Part shown: positions 52,000-61,242 of the stretch, in pieces
Layout of the letters: every line of letters begins with the position of its first letter
Position numbering within the stretch: the stretch's first letter is position 1
Program-made: the position numbers and the translations under genes
Notes under the pieces: generated by a model
Seen by the model: only the letters and a program-made list of their open reading frames with translations
The model's database searches: none
What the model was told of the DNA's origin: nothing
Origin: UBA2653 sp964572685
GTDB taxonomy: Bacteria; Pseudomonadota; Gammaproteobacteria; Legionellales; Legionellaceae
Assembly: GCA_964572685.1 (NCBI GenBank)
Contig: CAZNFJ010000002.1
Location: 10,229 to 74,228 of the forward strand
Reading direction: 5' to 3'
DNA: 64,000 nucleotides

Positions 52000-54819
52000 A
52001 TGGAGACTCAAGAAATTCAACAGACGGTCACGACGCCCCCACAAAGGCAGTCAACTTTTTACTCAACCGGTCAATTAAATGTCATTAAGCGTAATGGCAC
52101 CATCGTTCCTTATGATGACAATAAAATTAAAATTGCCATCAACAAAGCATTTATTGCCTTTGAAGGAATAGCTGCTGCAGCATCCAGTCGTATTTTTCAA
52201 CAACTGGATCAAATGACTCAACATATCAGTGAAACTTTCCATAAACGCTTACCAACAGGTGGGAACATTCATATTGAAGAAATTCAAGATCAAGTTGAAT
52301 TGGCTTTGATGCGCGGTGGTGAATACCAAGTTGCCCGTGCATATGTACTCTATCGTGAAGAACGTCGAAAACTTCGACAGGCTACGCATGCTCAAGCAGC
52401 ACAAGATGATAAAACCCTATTGATCACACTGCCCAATGGCGAATTACAACCACTGGACCCTAAATGGTTAACCGCAATTGTTGAAGATGCCTGCGTAAAT
52501 TTAAAAGATGTTTCTGCGGAAATGGTCGCACAAGAAGCCTTGCGTAATCTGTATCATCAAGCAAAACTGGAAGATGTTTACAAAGCCTTGATCATGTCAG
52601 CCCGTGCGTTCATCGAAACAGAACCCAATTATAGCCAGGTCAGCGCTCGTTTACTTCTCAATACTTTAAGACAAGAAGCATTTACTCATCTTCAACAACC
52701 AGCTCCTGTTTCTCAAGAAGACATGGCACAACGTTATCCTGCTTATTTCAAGGCCTATGTTGCCCATGGCATTAAACAAGGTTTACTAGATGCATCTTTA
52801 GTAAATTTTGATTTGGATAAATTAGCTCAAGCGTTAAAGCCAGAACAAGATTTAGATTTCACCTATTTGGGTTTACAGACTTTATACGATCGTTATTTTA
52901 TTCATGAACACGGTCAACGTTATGAACTTCCCCAGGCATTTTTTATGCGTGTAGCCATGGGACTTGCAATGCGTGAAAAGGATAAAGAACATTGGGCCAT
53001 TCAGTTTTATCAATTACTATCAAGCTTTGATTATATGGCCTCAACGCCGACATTATTTAATTCCGGTACCATTCGCCCACAATTATCAAGCTGTTATTTA
53101 ACAACCATTCCCGATCGTTTAGATGGCATCTATAGCGCCATCAAGGATAATGCCTTATTATCAAAATTTGCGGGTGGTTTAGGAAATGATTGGACACCGG
53201 TTCGTGCCATGGGCGCTCACATTCAAGGCACCAACGGAAAATCCCAAGGCGTGGTCCCTTTCTTAAATGTGGCCAATGCCACAGCGGTTGCTGTTAACCA
53301 AGGTGGCAAACGAAAAGGTGCTGTGTGTGCCTATTTAGAATGCTGGCATCGTGACGTCGAAGAATTTTTAGAATTACGTAAGAATACCGGTGATGATCGA
53401 CGTCGAACCCATGATATGAATACAGCTCTATGGGTCCCTGATTTATTCATGAAACGTGTTGAAGAGCAAGGTGAATGGACTTTGTTCTCACCTGAAGAAA
53501 CGCCTGATTTGCACGATTTATATGGTATGGCTTTTGAAAAACGTTATCAAGAATATGAAAAGCTCGCACATGCCGGCAAAATTCGTAATGCGAAAACATT
53601 ACCAGCCATTCAACTATGGCGAAAAATGCTATCCATGTTATTTGAAACAGGTCACCCTTGGCTGACTTTCAAAGATCCATGCAACCTACGTTCACCTCAG
53701 CAACATGCCGGTGTTATTCACAGCTCAAATCTTTGTACGGAAATCACCCTAAATACGTCTGAAGATGAAATTGCTGTTTGTAATCTCGGGAGTGTGAACC
53801 TGCCTGCGCATATCAAAAATGGAAAACTTGACGAGAAAAAACTCGAAAAAACCATTCACTTGGCAATACGCATGCTCGATAATGTCATTGATATCAATTA
53901 CTACTCGGTTCCACAAGCAAGAAACTCAAACTTGAAACATCGTCCAATTGGTTTAGGCTTGATGGGTTTCCAAGATGCTTTATACGAACTTAAAATCAAT
54001 TATGCGTCAAAACAAGCCGTTGATTTCGCCGACTACTCCATGGAATTAATTAGCTATCATGCGATCCAGGCCTCTTGCGATTTAGCCAAAGAGCGTGGAG
54101 CTTATGAATCCTATGAAGGCTCGCTGTGGAGCAAAGGTATTCTGCCTATTGATTCGATTAATTTGTTACAACAGTCTCGAGGCCATACTTTGGAACAAGA
54201 TAGAACCCAAAAACAACCATGGGAAAATCTACGTACCAAAGTGCGTACCCAAGGTATTCGTAACTCGAATATCATGGCAATTGCACCCACGGCAACTATT
54301 TCTAATATTTGCGGTGTTTCGCAATCGATTGAGCCAACTTATCAAAATCTCTATGTCAAATCCAATTTGTCTGGAGAATTTACGGTGGTGAATCCTTATT
54401 TAGTCCGTGAGCTAAAATCCTTGAAAATTTGGGATAATGTCATGGTCAATGATCTCAAATTCTTCAACGGTAGCGTGCAAGAAATCAGTCGTATTCCGGA
54501 TGAACTCAAAGCCTGTTTTGCCACCGCTTTTGAAATCGATCCCAACTGGTTAGTTGAAGCCGCTTCTCGTCGACAAAAATGGATCGATCAAGCGCAATCG
54601 CTCAATATCTATATGGCGCAACCCTCCGGTAAAAAACTCGATGCCTTGTATCGTTTTGCCTGGTTACGTGGCCTAAAAACTACTTATTACCTCAGAAGCT
54701 TGGGTGCTAGTAACGCTGAAAAATCAACCGTTAGCGATGGTGCACTCAATGCTGTTAAAATTAGTCCCACACCGATGGCTTGTTCAATCGACAATCCAGA
54801 TTGTGAAGCTTGCCAATAG
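52000..54819 (+). CDS. nrdA: Ribonucleotide reductase class Ia alpha subunit
   Basis: Large catalytic subunit, 939 residues. The ATG at 52000 has GGAGA upstream; a frame opening at 51955 is discarded. An N-terminal ATP-cone (VIKRNGTIVPYDDNKIKIAI) gives allosteric control and is followed by a helical insertion that makes the protein longer than E. coli NrdA. Active-site residues are Cys365 (SSCYLTT), Asn577-x-Cys579-x-Glu581 (NLCTEI) and the Cys in VCNLGSVNL. The C-terminal tail CSIDNPDCEACQ supplies the thioredoxin-reducible cysteines. nrdB follows 8 bases later. Confidence 0.97.
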   Translation: METQEIQQTVTTPPQRQSTFYSTGQLNVIKRNGTIVPYDDNKIKIAINKAFIAFEGIAAAASSRIFQQLDQMTQHISETFHKRLPTGGNIHIEEIQDQVELALMRGGEYQVARAYVLYREERRKLRQATHAQAAQDDKTLLITLPNGELQPLDPKWLTAIVEDACVNLKDVSAEMVAQEALRNLYHQAKLEDVYKALIMSARAFIETEPNYSQVSARLLLNTLRQEAFTHLQQPAPVSQEDMAQRYPAYFKAYVAHGIKQGLLDASLVNFDLDKLAQALKPEQDLDFTYLGLQTLYDRYFIHEHGQRYELPQAFFMRVAMGLAMREKDKEHWAIQFYQLLSSFDYMASTPTLFNSGTIRPQLSSCYLTTIPDRLDGIYSAIKDNALLSKFAGGLGNDWTPVRAMGAHIQGTNGKSQGVVPFLNVANATAVAVNQGGKRKGAVCAYLECWHRDVEEFLELRKNTGDDRRRTHDMNTALWVPDLFMKRVEEQGEWTLFSPEETPDLHDLYGMAFEKRYQEYEKLAHAGKIRNAKTLPAIQLWRKMLSMLFETGHPWLTFKDPCNLRSPQQHAGVIHSSNLCTEITLNTSEDEIAVCNLGSVNLPAHIKNGKLDEKKLEKTIHLAIRMLDNVIDINYYSVPQARNSNLKHRPIGLGLMGFQDALYELKINYASKQAVDFADYSMELISYHAIQASCDLAKERGAYESYEGSLWSKGILPIDSINLLQQSRGHTLEQDRTQKQPWENLRTKVRTQGIRNSNIMAIAPTATISNICGVSQSIEPTYQNLYVKSNLSGEFTVVNPYLVRELKSLKIWDNVMVNDLKFFNGSVQEISRIPDELKACFATAFEIDPNWLVEAASRRQKWIDQAQSLNIYMAQPSGKKLDALYRFAWLRGLKTTYYLRSLGASNAEKSTVSDGALNAVKISPTPMACSIDNPDCEACQ

Positions 54820-54827
54820 GAGAAATC

Positions 54828-55925
54828 ATGGAAAACTTATCTACTCAACAACATCATCAAGCCCACATGGGTGCAACAGGTCTGGAAAATTTAGAAATGG
54901 GAGCTGCGCGCATCCAAGTCGATGATAAACGCATCATCAACTGTCGCGCAGACCTCAATCAACTCGTGCCCTTTAAATACAATTGGGCATGGGATAAATA
55001 TCTCACCGGTTGCGCCAATCATTGGATGCCCAATGAAATCAGTATGGGGGCAGATTTGGCACTTTGGAACGACCCTAATGGCTTAACACCAGAAGAGCGT
55101 ACCATCATCAAAAGAAACTTAGGTTTCTTTTCAACAGCCGATTCACTGGTTGCCAATAATCTGGTATTAGCCGTTTACCGTCATATTACTAATCCAGAAT
55201 GTCGCCAATTTTTATTGCGTCAAGCTTTTGAAGAGGCTTTACATACCCACGCATACCAATACATTATTCAAAGTCTGGGACTCGATGAAGCGGAAGTCTT
55301 TAACATGTATCGTGAAGTCCCTTCCGTAGCAACCAAAGCAGCGTGGGCGCTTCCCTATACTCAAAGCTTAGGTGATTCAAATTTCTCAACTGGTACACCC
55401 GAAAACGATCAACGCTTACTCAGAGATTTGATTGCCTTTTTTGTGGTCTTTGAAGGCATCTTTTTCTATGTCGGGTTTACCCAGATTCTATCCATGGGAC
55501 GTAGAAACAAGATGGTTGGCACTGCAGAGCAGTTTCAATATATTCTTCGTGATGAATCCATGCACATGAATTTTGGAATTGATGTCATCAATCAAATAAA
55601 GATTGAAAATCCACATTTATGGACTGCTGAATTCCAGGCTGAAATGATTGAAATGATCAAAGAAGGTGTAGATTTGGAATATCAATATGCCAAAGACACC
55701 ATGCCCAATGGCATCTTAGGCATGAATGCTGAACTCTTCCGAGAATATTTAGAATTCATCGCCAATCGTCGTTTCAATCAAATTGGTTTACCTGAACAAT
55801 ATCCAGGTGCACAAAATCCATTCCCATGGATGAGTGAAATGCTTGATCTGAAAAAAGAGAAAAATTTCTTTGAAACCCGCGTGATTGAATACCAAGCTGG
55901 TGGTACCTTAAGCTGGGATGAATAA
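54828..55925 (+). CDS. nrdB: Ribonucleotide reductase class Ia beta subunit
   Basis: Diiron tyrosyl-radical subunit, 365 residues from the ATG at 54828 (TAGGAGAAATC upstream). The metal and radical motif is EEALHTHAYQYI, with Glu136, His139 and the radical Tyr143 in the same spacing as Glu115-His118-Tyr122 of E. coli NrdB. Further ligands lie in FFVVFEGIFFYVGF and RDESMHMNFGIDVI. The Tyr is retained, so it is a conventional class Ia beta rather than a Tyr-less Ic type. Confidence 0.97.
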   Translation: MENLSTQQHHQAHMGATGLENLEMGAARIQVDDKRIINCRADLNQLVPFKYNWAWDKYLTGCANHWMPNEISMGADLALWNDPNGLTPEERTIIKRNLGFFSTADSLVANNLVLAVYRHITNPECRQFLLRQAFEEALHTHAYQYIIQSLGLDEAEVFNMYREVPSVATKAAWALPYTQSLGDSNFSTGTPENDQRLLRDLIAFFVVFEGIFFYVGFTQILSMGRRNKMVGTAEQFQYILRDESMHMNFGIDVINQIKIENPHLWTAEFQAEMIEMIKEGVDLEYQYAKDTMPNGILGMNAELFREYLEFIANRRFNQIGLPEQYPGAQNPFPWMSEMLDLKKEKNFFETRVIEYQAGGTLSWDE

Positions 55926-55932
55926 TCTTCCT

Positions 55933-55949
55933 GCCGCGCCCTGCGCGGC
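55933..55949 (+). terminator. GC-rich hairpin after nrdB
   Basis: GCCGCGC at 55933-55939 and GCGCGGC at 55943-55949 form a 7-bp all-GC stem 8 bases past the nrdB stop. There is no T-tract after it, so it may stabilise the mRNA 3' end rather than terminate. The base composition stands out from its AT-rich surroundings. Confidence 0.45.
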
Positions 55950-56053
55950 CCCCTCATATCCAATCTACTCAAAACCGAGATGGGTAAAAAAAATACAAAA
56001 ATTCAAAAAGCGTCTATACTTTAAATGTAAAAACTTAAAGAATGGAGACAAAT

Positions 56054-56266
56054 ATGAAAAGGATATTATGTGTTTTAATCGCAACTTGCTTTAGCGCCAG
56101 TATTATGGCGTTTAATGATAATGTTCGTTCAAATATGGATAAATCTGTAGGTAATGGTCCTTCGGTAAACCATTTAACGACGCAACAAAAGTTAGCAAGA
56201 GCAAAACTAGTGAAATGTCATCAAAGCAAAAGACACTGCACAAAAACTCACATGGGCAGAGGTTAA
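56054..56266 (+). CDS. Small exported basic protein
   Basis: A 70-residue protein with a signal peptide (MKRILCVLIATCFSASIMA, cleavage before FNDN). The mature part of about 50 residues is basic and carries two Cys residues (KCHQSKRHCTK) plus several His, a possible disulfide or metal site. The ATG at 56054 has GGAG upstream at ideal spacing; an ATG four codons earlier overlaps the RBS. It ends just before a hairpin. No family recognised. Confidence 0.6.
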   Translation: MKRILCVLIATCFSASIMAFNDNVRSNMDKSVGNGPSVNHLTTQQKLARAKLVKCHQSKRHCTKTHMGRG

Positions 56267-56278
56267 ATTAAAGACATG

Positions 56279-56303
56279 AGGGCTTAAGAATATCTCAAGC
56301 CCT
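56279..56303. terminator. Bidirectional hairpin between convergent genes
   Basis: AGGGCTT at 56279-56285 and AAGCCCT at 56297-56303 pair, with three more base pairs inside after one mismatch. It lies between the stop of the small exported protein (plus) and that of the methyltransferase (minus). Confidence 0.6.
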
Positions 56304-56315
56304 TATATTTTAATC

Positions 56316-57005
56316 TTATCTCAATTCACAACGCCCTGCTTGCACTCTAAGCATCGCTTTACTTTCAGGCACAAAACGAAAAGCAACTTCCTGAACGCTT
56401 ACTTGAAAACCCAATTGTTGCAAGGCTAAAAGGACAGGTCCTAGAATCATCGAAGGTTTGGCTTTGTAATTGGTCAGCGGATAAATGCGTACATCATGAG
56501 CCACTCGCGCCATTTCTTTTATCCAATGGACATGAAAATCCACATCCTGATGAATTAAATCCGTAAACAAATAATTAGCACACAAAGCAAAATCAAAAGA
56601 AGCATTTTCAAAAGGCAAGGTTTTATTCATATGAATGTGCTGATAGCGTTTTTGCTCCCATCCTGCATCATAATCATTGAGAAATTGCGCAAAACCTTTT
56701 TGCCGTTGCTCGGTTAACTGTTCCAGTCGACCATATTTTATTAAATCAAAACGCTCAGGATGTGCTTGAATATTTTTAATTTGATTTTCAAAATTCTCTG
56801 CAAAACGCGCTTGCATCTTTTGTTTATCTTGCTCAAACCACGGGTCAAGACTTATGACCTGATTGTTCGCATGAACAAGTTCCTGATTCACCGATGTGGG
56901 ACCACAGGCAAATTCTAATATTTTTTGATGCTCTATGGTTTTGGGTAAATCAAACATATCCTGATATTCACCGAAGTGATGTCCCCACAATACCCATTTT
57001 CGCAT
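56316..57005 (-). CDS. SAM-dependent methyltransferase
   Basis: A 229-residue class I methyltransferase. Motif I is ILEFACGPTSVNQEL, motif II NQVISLDPWF, and motif IV FDFALCANYLFTDL. The remainder, WIKEMARVAHDVRIYPLTNY, is a typical post-core strand. The substrate is unknown. The ATG at 57005 has GAGGGG six bases upstream; an upstream ATG at 57044 is less likely. It is the last gene of sdhE-TTL-like-methyltransferase, and the linkage suggests it may act with the TTL-like protein. Confidence 0.75.
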   Translation of the reverse strand: MRKWVLWGHHFGEYQDMFDLPKTIEHQKILEFACGPTSVNQELVHANNQVISLDPWFEQDKQKMQARFAENFENQIKNIQAHPERFDLIKYGRLEQLTEQRQKGFAQFLNDYDAGWEQKRYQHIHMNKTLPFENASFDFALCANYLFTDLIHQDVDFHVHWIKEMARVAHDVRIYPLTNYKAKPSMILGPVLLALQQLGFQVSVQEVAFRFVPESKAMLRVQAGRCELR

Positions 57006-57047
57006 TCCTTTCCCCTCAAAAATCTCAAAGCAACCAGTATACACAAA

Positions 57048-57977
57048 TTATACCAATCGATGAAAGACCTCTGGTGATAAAGAGGAAGTCATTAAAATAT
57101 CTTCATAACAAGCGTCCCAAAATCCCTTATACAACAAAGATTGCAAAGGATGATGCGGGGTTGTTGGAAAACAAGGGCCATGATTCATTTCCAAAAGATA
57201 GATATTCTCATGACTATCCAACATCAAATCCACCCCTAAAAACATGAGTTTTTTTTCTAAATGAGTTGGCACACAGGCTTGAAATTTTGAAAAAAAACAA
57301 GTCAGCATGTCCTTGATTTTTGGAAACATCGGTTGAAACAATGCATATTGAAAAGTTGGAATTTGAATGGTATTGATATTGTCATGACTTAAATGTTCAT
57401 TGGTCAAATGACCTTCTAAGCTTTGTAAATCATAAGGTTTTAAACAAATATTAAAGTAACCATGTGGATATAAGAATACTCTATATGGAAAAGTCATCAC
57501 CGCAAAAAGCCTAATACTATATTTATGACCTAACTGAGGTCCTTTTAGAAGATGAGGGGGATGAATATAGGATTGGAGTACGTGAGGACCACCCATGCGA
57601 TTTTTATTTTGGTAGTGCTTTAGAATCGAGACTTTATCCTGAAAAACATGAATATGTTGTCCATTATTGAGCATCGATGGTTTTAATATCCAACATCCTT
57701 CGTCAAGGTGACAAATCACATCTTCATGGTTTTGATCGTCAATATAGAAGGTTTGAGGCGCGAAATATTCTAAATCCGCTTGTTTTAAAAACTGCGCCAA
57801 ATGATCCTTATACTCTAACTTTTCAGATAAAACATCCGGTACTTGTAAAATCTTATCATCTATTTCAGCATCAACTTGCTTTTGCCATGCTTTATTTTGC
57901 AACAATTGCTCAAGCATAATAGTGGTTGGTGTCTGTATTGAAAAATGATAAGTTTTAAATGTCTTTGGGTTTAACAT
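57048..57977 (-). CDS. Tubulin-tyrosine-ligase-like (TTL) ATP-grasp protein
   Basis: About 309 residues, with an ATP-grasp TTL domain over most of the length. The motifs, in family order, are CWILKPSMLNNGQHIHVF (Lys-Pro nucleotide site), VLQSYIHPPHLLKG, KYSIRLFAVMTFPYRVFLY (S-x-R in place of D-L-R), GHLTNEHL, FLGVDLMLDSHENIYLLEMN (Asp and Glu-x-Asn Mg ligands) and a nearby GPCFPT. TTL enzymes ligate amino acids such as Tyr, Glu or Gly to protein tails. Targets in a bacterium are unknown; host tubulin is one possibility. The start is uncertain: ATG at 57977 (chosen), 57917, or a longer frame to 58040. It overlaps sdhE by 23 bases. Confidence 0.75.
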   Translation of the reverse strand: MLNPKTFKTYHFSIQTPTTIMLEQLLQNKAWQKQVDAEIDDKILQVPDVLSEKLEYKDHLAQFLKQADLEYFAPQTFYIDDQNHEDVICHLDEGCWILKPSMLNNGQHIHVFQDKVSILKHYQNKNRMGGPHVLQSYIHPPHLLKGPQLGHKYSIRLFAVMTFPYRVFLYPHGYFNICLKPYDLQSLEGHLTNEHLSHDNINTIQIPTFQYALFQPMFPKIKDMLTCFFSKFQACVPTHLEKKLMFLGVDLMLDSHENIYLLEMNHGPCFPTTPHHPLQSLLYKGFWDACYEDILMTSSLSPEVFHRLV

Positions 57978-58224
57978 AACAGTAATATGTTCTAAACCAC
58001 TGAATAAAATTATTAAATTCTTCGGTTTTGGGTTTTTCATAACCCATCAACCAAGCATACAAATCCGGATCTGGCTCTTCTAATATTTTTTGAAAAATTG
58101 CTTTTTTGGCATCATCAAGCGTATCAAAACCTTCTTGCATAAAACGCTCAAGCAATAAATCTAATTCGAGCATGCCGCGGCGACATCGCCACAAAAAACG
58201 TGCTTTTTCTAATTTTTCGCTCAT
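57955..58224 (-). CDS. sdhE: FAD assembly factor SdhE
   Basis: An 89-residue protein with the SdhE/YgfY signature CRRGMLELDLLLERF, including the RG-x-x-E motif needed for covalent flavinylation of succinate dehydrogenase. The rest (ILEEPDPDLYAWLMG) matches the family. The ATG at 58224 follows GAGA. It overlaps the TTL-like gene downstream. No sdh genes are in the window. Confidence 0.93.
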   Translation of the reverse strand: MSEKLEKARFLWRCRRGMLELDLLLERFMQEGFDTLDDAKKAIFQKILEEPDPDLYAWLMGYEKPKTEEFNNFIQWFRTYYCYVKPKDI

Positions 58225-58359
58225 CAGTCTCAAAAATAGTAGCTTAAAAATACATTATAACGATAATAACAAGAATTGAACATTATATTTTCTAATAATC
58301 ATTCCATTAGGTGAAGATTTATTATAAAATATGGCCATCCAATTACATTGGTGAACAAA

Positions 58360-58575
58360 ATGAAATATTACTTTAAAGACGTTGTTTTCACACTTTTAGT
58401 GAAAGGCGTCCTTTTATATCTGTTATGGTTTTTTTGTGTTAAACACACCCCTTCCTATTGGCAAAATGGCCAAGATTGGATGCTCAACCATCATTTTCAA
58501 ACAAAAAGTTCACCTCAAGCCCATCTTTCTCAACAAACAAAAGGTGTAACTGATGATAAGCAACACAGTCGTTGA
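58360..58575 (+). CDS. cydP: Small cytochrome bd-associated membrane protein CydP
   Basis: A 71-residue protein with one membrane segment near the N-terminus (VVFTLLVKGVLLYLLWFF) and a short polar tail. Small single-span proteins of this shape, with a D-x-x-x-x-LL-x-K-x-x-LL-x-LW pattern, occur upstream of cydA in many proteobacteria and are annotated CydP. GGTGA precedes the ATG at 58360; a TTG four codons upstream is less likely. It overlaps cydA by 23 bases. Confidence 0.7.
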   Translation: MKYYFKDVVFTLLVKGVLLYLLWFFCVKHTPSYWQNGQDWMLNHHFQTKSSPQAHLSQQTKGVTDDKQHSR

Positions 58576-60079
58576 ACTATCGAGGCTGCAGTTTGCATTA
58601 ACTGCACTCTATCATTTTCTCTTTGTCCCATTGACACTTGGTCTCTCTATCATGCTTGCCATCATGGAAACCGTTTACGTCATGACCGGCAAGACCATCT
58701 GGAAAAAAATGGTCCGCTATTGGGGCGTCCTCTTTGGTATAAATTTCGTTCTTGGAGTGTCGACAGGACTCACCATGGAATTTCAATTTGGAACCAACTG
58801 GTCCTATTACTCTCATTATGTAGGCGATGTCTTTGGCGCACCATTGGCTATTGAAGGACTGATGGCATTTTTCCTGGAGGCAACATTCGTCGGTTTGTTT
58901 TTCTTTGGCTGGAATCGTTTAAGTAAATTACAGCACATGTGCTCCACCTGGTTACTGGCACTAGGGACCAACCTTTCTGCACTTTGGATTTTGATTGCTA
59001 ATGGTTGGATGCAACATCCGGTTGGTGCAAAATTTGATTACCATACCATGCGTATGGAAGTCGAAAGCTTTACTGAAATGCTTTTCAATCCAGTCGCTCA
59101 AGCGAAATTTGTGCATACTATCAGTGCAGGTTATGTCACCGGCGCCATGTTTGTTTTATCCATCAGTGCTTATTTCTTGCTACGTGGACGCAACTTTGAT
59201 ATTGCCAAACGTTCCATGACGGTCGCACTCGCTTTTGGTCTAGCCTCATCATTGGCCGTTGTGGTCTTGGGTGATGAGAGTGGTTATGAAGCCAATGCTA
59301 ACCAAAAAATGAAGCTCGCAGCCATTGAAGGCATGTGGCATACCGAAAAAGCACCGGCTAGCTTAACTTTATTGGGGATTCCGGATGAAAAGACTCAAAC
59401 CAATAAATATGCTATTGAAATTCCTTATGTCTTGGGCTTAATTGCAACTCGCTCCATTGATAAACCAGTTGAGGGTATCACTGAGCTTGTCGAACAAGGT
59501 AAAGGTTTCATCAAAGATGGCATGATCGCTTATGAGGCATTAACGCAATTACAAAAAAATCCTCAAGATGAAAATGCGAAACTTGTCTTTGATCAACATC
59601 AAGAACATTTGGGCTACGCCTTGTTATTGAAAAAATATACGCAAGACATCTCCCATGCTTCTGAGGCACAAATCAATCAAGCAGCACACGATTTAGAACC
59701 CAAAGTTTTACCTTTATTCTTATCATTTAGAATCATGGTTGCATGTGGTCTCTTTATGATTGGTTTATTTGCTTATGGTTTTTATCTGATGATTCGTCGT
59801 CAAGCCCACCAAAATCGCTGGTTCCTCAAAGTAGCATTATGGGCGCTGCCTTTGCCATGGCTTGCAGCAGAATTTGGCTGGATAATTGCAGAATATGGCC
59901 GTCAACCATGGGTCGTTCAAGGTATTTTACCGACGTTTATGGGAACCTCGAGCATTAATTTGGCACAAATCATGACTTCATTGGTTGGATTTGTCTTATT
60001 CTATTCCATTTTAGCAGTCGTAGAAGTGTACTTGATGGCCAAGTATATTCGTCTAGGGCCTGATGGCATGAAACTTTAA
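58553..60079 (+). CDS. cydA: Cytochrome bd ubiquinol oxidase subunit I
   Basis: Haem-bearing subunit of the O2-scavenging bd oxidase, 508 residues with about nine membrane segments. The axial ligands are His21 (ALYHFLF) and His188 (HTISAGYVTG) with Met395 (SFRIMVACG), all within two positions of E. coli. Glu101 and Glu109 of the proton channel are in AIEGLMAFFLEAT. The Q-loop is of the long type and ends before GRQPW (EYGRQPWVVQG). The ATG has AGGTG upstream and lies in cydP. Confidence 0.98.
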   Translation: MISNTVVELSRLQFALTALYHFLFVPLTLGLSIMLAIMETVYVMTGKTIWKKMVRYWGVLFGINFVLGVSTGLTMEFQFGTNWSYYSHYVGDVFGAPLAIEGLMAFFLEATFVGLFFFGWNRLSKLQHMCSTWLLALGTNLSALWILIANGWMQHPVGAKFDYHTMRMEVESFTEMLFNPVAQAKFVHTISAGYVTGAMFVLSISAYFLLRGRNFDIAKRSMTVALAFGLASSLAVVVLGDESGYEANANQKMKLAAIEGMWHTEKAPASLTLLGIPDEKTQTNKYAIEIPYVLGLIATRSIDKPVEGITELVEQGKGFIKDGMIAYEALTQLQKNPQDENAKLVFDQHQEHLGYALLLKKYTQDISHASEAQINQAAHDLEPKVLPLFLSFRIMVACGLFMIGLFAYGFYLMIRRQAHQNRWFLKVALWALPLPWLAAEFGWIIAEYGRQPWVVQGILPTFMGTSSINLAQIMTSLVGFVLFYSILAVVEVYLMAKYIRLGPDGMKL

Positions 60080-60093
60080 CGGAGGTAACAAAT

Positions 60094-61233
60094 ATGTTTC
60101 ATCTTGATTATGAAAGTTTAAGGGTCATCTGGTGGATTCTTTTGGGTGTCTTATTGATAGGCTTTGCCATCATGGACGGTTTTGACATGGGCGTTGCCAT
60201 TTGTCTTCCTTTCTTAGGTAAAAATGACCTTGAAAGACGTTTGATCATCAATGCCATTGGCCCCACCTGGGAAGGCAACCAAGTTTGGTTTATTTTAGGC
60301 GGTGGTGCGATTTTTGCAGCTTGGCCGGCCTTATATGCCTTATCTTTTTCTGGATTTTATTATGCCATGCTCCTGGTCTTATTGGCTTTAATTTTAAGAC
60401 CAGTGGGATTTAAGTATCGCTCAAAATTGCCTGCACAAAAATGGCGTAGCTTTTGGGATTATGCTTTGTTTGTTGGTGGCTTTGTACCTGCCTTGATTTT
60501 TGGGGTGGCGATGGGCAATGTACTGCAAGGTGTACCATTTCATTTTGATGACACACTAAGAGCCTATTATACCGGCAGTTTCTTTGCTTTACTCAATCCC
60601 TTTGCACTGCTTTGTGGACTCTTATCGGTCAGTATGCTGACTATGCATGGTGCAAGTTTTCTGGGCGTCAAAACCCGTGATGCAGTTCAAAATCGAGCAA
60701 AAACCGTCAGTCGTATTATGGCGATTGTAACCATCATCTTGTTTGCATTAGGTGGTTTATGGATAAGCCATATAAATGCTTATGTTGTTCAATCCACACT
60801 GCCTCATGATGGACCTTCCAACCCTTTATACAAACAAGTTGAAACTCAAGTTGCAGCTTGGTTGAACAATTACCAGCAATATCAAATACTTTATATTGTT
60901 CCAGGACTTGGTTTTTTAGGCGCTTTATGTGTTATCATTTTAAACAATAGATTCAAAAAACTTGCCTTTATAGGAAGTGCCATGAGCGTATTGGGTATCA
61001 TTGCAACCGTTGGGGTCAGTATGTTTCCATTTATTCTGCCCTCTTCATCACACCCCAGTCATAGCCTGATGGTATGGGACAGTTCATCAAGTATGTTAAC
61101 ACTCATGATCATGCTGGTGGCAACATTGATATTCTTCCCTATTATTTTATGTTATACCGCTTGGGTATATCGAGTTTTAAGAGGACCTGTGACACCTGAG
61201 GTGCTCACTCAAAATCAAGAATCTGCTTACTAG
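60094..61233 (+). CDS. cydB: Cytochrome bd ubiquinol oxidase subunit II
   Basis: A 379-residue integral membrane subunit with about nine hydrophobic segments. The N-terminal part carries GFAIMDGFDMGVAICLPFLG and GPTWEGNQVWFILGGGAIFA, the usual signature, and YYAMLLVLLALILRPVGF. GGAGG precedes the ATG, 14 bases after cydA. It is required for assembly of the oxidase with CydA. Confidence 0.98.
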   Translation: MFHLDYESLRVIWWILLGVLLIGFAIMDGFDMGVAICLPFLGKNDLERRLIINAIGPTWEGNQVWFILGGGAIFAAWPALYALSFSGFYYAMLLVLLALILRPVGFKYRSKLPAQKWRSFWDYALFVGGFVPALIFGVAMGNVLQGVPFHFDDTLRAYYTGSFFALLNPFALLCGLLSVSMLTMHGASFLGVKTRDAVQNRAKTVSRIMAIVTIILFALGGLWISHINAYVVQSTLPHDGPSNPLYKQVETQVAAWLNNYQQYQILYIVPGLGFLGALCVIILNNRFKKLAFIGSAMSVLGIIATVGVSMFPFILPSSSHPSHSLMVWDSSSSMLTLMIMLVATLIFFPIILCYTAWVYRVLRGPVTPEVLTQNQESAY

Positions 61234-61242
61234 GAGGTCAAT

